Shown in pieces: positions 63,083 to 64,000 of a stretch of DNA of 64,000 nucleotides. A program made the translations under genes and the position numbers. The notes beneath the pieces were generated by a model. It was not told where the DNA came from. It ran no database searches and worked only from the letters and a program-made list of their open reading frames with translations. Source of the stretch: Nostoc calcicola FACHB-3891 (GTDB lineage Bacteria > Cyanobacteriota > Cyanobacteriia > Cyanobacteriales > Nostocaceae); NCBI RefSeq assembly GCF_014697355.1, contig NZ_JACJRQ010000028.1, forward strand, positions 1 to 64,000. Reading direction: 5' to 3'. Numbering within the stretch: the first letter of the stretch is position 1; the number at the start of each line of letters is the position of its first letter.

Positions 63083-64000
63083 CTACGCTTGCACGATAAA
63101 ATCACTAGCTGCTAAAGTTGGCACATTAGAAAGAGTAGCAAATAGACCACCACTGCCGAAGCCAAGCGCCCTACCATTTTCGTTGTAGTACAAAGACCCA
63201 TTCCTAGAATTGTAAACAATCTTGGCATTCAGGAATTCTCCAGTCAGTGGGGTACCCAGAACGTCAAGAGTCGCAATTGCAAAATCACTGGCAGCTAAAC
63301 CATTACCTGGGGCAGAAGAGAGGGCGGTAAAGGTACTCTTGCTGAGTCGAATGTTGTCGCCTTGGGAGCGATTGAAGTCGCTGATGGTATCTTGACCTAC
63401 ATCAGCCCTGGCAAAAGCAACCCCTGTATTATAAGCAAAAATATCGGCACCTATACCACCGATAAAAACGTCATTGCCAGCATTGCCGACAATAACATCA
63501 TTGCCAGCACCACCGATCAACCTATCATTGCCAACATTACCAATTAACCTGTCGTTGCCATTGCCACCATTAATGGTGTCGTTGCCAGCACCGCCCTCAA
63601 TAGTATCATTGCCATCATTGCCAACCAAATTATTGTTAAATTCATTACCTATAACTCGATCGTTAAAATTAGAACCGATCGCGTTTTCAATCACTACGCT
63701 GTTAGCAATGGTAAATCCTCCAAAAATGCCCTTGGCCGAAGACACATAACCACCAGCACCTGCCCCGTCTTGAGCAGTATTGAGGGAGGCATCATTGAGA
63801 TTGATCGTCACATCAGATTGTGCGCTAATGCCATTAATTGTATCAATCCCACCAGCATCCCAAATACAGGAATAACTAGTACCAGATTGGTTGACACTAG
63901 GCAAGTAGTATGTATCGTTACCAGTTTTATAGCTATTATTTTTTCCATAAAGATACTGAATAGCGGCAATATCAAACGCCATAGGCGTGCTTTGAAGACC
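63083..64000 (-). CDS. Partial RTX protein, serralysin-like C-terminus (5' end beyond window)
   Basis: The reading frame is open to the right edge of the window, so the N-terminal part is missing. The visible about 305 residues begin with GLQSTPMAFDIAAIQYLYG, the segment that follows the catalytic domain in serralysin-type (M10) metalloproteases, and continue with the beta-roll lead-in. From about residue 120 there are RTX nonapeptides (GNDTIEGGAGNDTINGG) binding calcium, then a C-terminal secretion region ending GFGSGGLFATL...DFIVQA like the protein at 18007-21189. It is likely a type I secreted protease, but the HExxH zinc site lies outside the window and cannot be confirmed. Confidence 0.85.
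   Translation of the reverse strand, partial: GLQSTPMAFDIAAIQYLYGKNNSYKTGNDTYYLPSVNQSGTSYSCIWDAGGIDTINGISAQSDVTINLNDASLNTAQDGAGAGGYVSSAKGIFGGFTIANSVVIENAIGSNFNDRVIGNEFNNNLVGNDGNDTIEGGAGNDTINGGNGNDRLIGNVGNDRLIGGAGNDVIVGNAGNDVFIGGIGADIFAYNTGVAFARADVGQDTISDFNRSQGDNIRLSKSTFTALSSAPGNGLAASDFAIATLDVLGTPLTGEFLNAKIVYNSRNGSLYYNENGRALGFGSGGLFATLSNVPTLAASDFIVQA

Overview
The window looks like a chromosomal piece of a filamentous, heterocyst-forming cyanobacterium of the Nostoc/Anabaena group. The signs are many copies of the HIP1 octamer GCGATCGC, a HetP-family gene, an NDH-1 subunit NdhM, a nirA-nrtP-narB nitrate cluster with narM, and abundant heptameric short tandem repeats (AATGACA, GGGGAGT, GAGTTAG types) between and sometimes inside genes. 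I found no rRNA, tRNA or CRISPR array. Gene names rest on motifs and recalled families; no database search was run.

Layout. 0-3.5 kb: AT-rich, mostly non-coding, with a HetP-family gene and several hairpins. 3.5-16.8 kb: rpe, a secreted subtilase relative with a changed catalytic position, a small conserved protein, a lipoprotein serpin, an AI-2E-type permease, a small membrane protein extended by a repeat, an LCP (LytR-CpsA-Psr) protein, a TrpD-like protein, a DUF1003 protein, a cytoplasmic-type alpha-amylase and a LysR regulator. 17.3-21.2 kb: a decayed TIGR03032-type gene followed by a 1060-residue FG-GAP/cadherin-like/RTX secreted protein. 21.5-31.3 kb: a nitrate-assimilation island (HEAT-repeat NirB candidate and Rieske protein on one side; nirA, nrtP, narB on the other from an NtcA-type promoter; then a PsiE-like gene and narM). 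31.7-39.3 kb: a DJ-1/PfpI protein and a signalling group made of FHA-PrsW, an unknown protein, CHAT-FHA and a zinc-ribbon PP2C phosphatase. 39.9-46.5 kb: ndhM, a small regulator-like protein, a response regulator and a 1212-residue NB-ARC/WD40 STAND protein. 47-54 kb: a secreted unknown, an APC permease, a CadD-like transporter, a TauE/SafE-DUF1634 pair and small membrane proteins. 54-64 kb: ilvD, an FAD amine oxidase, a P450 with a decayed partial copy beside it, a GAF protein, a membrane protein, a lone urtE, a Uma2 nuclease-like protein and the C-terminal part of an RTX/serralysin-type protein that runs off the window.

The strongest unusual signals are: (1) short repeats inserted in frame inside real genes (narB, the NB-ARC/WD40 gene, the DUF1634 gene, the Uma2 gene, a small membrane protein), one with a reconstructable empty site; (2) about eight small non-autonomous elements with terminal inverted repeats, several with visible target-site duplications, one of them sitting inside a 21-bp tandem array in the nitrate operon; (3) the FHA/CHAT/PP2C/PrsW group, the best candidate here for a poorly described phospho-signalling and proteolysis system; (4) the complete nitrate island with a Rieske protein embedded in it; (5) a subtilase with Glu in place of the catalytic Asp, less than 1.1 kb from a serpin.
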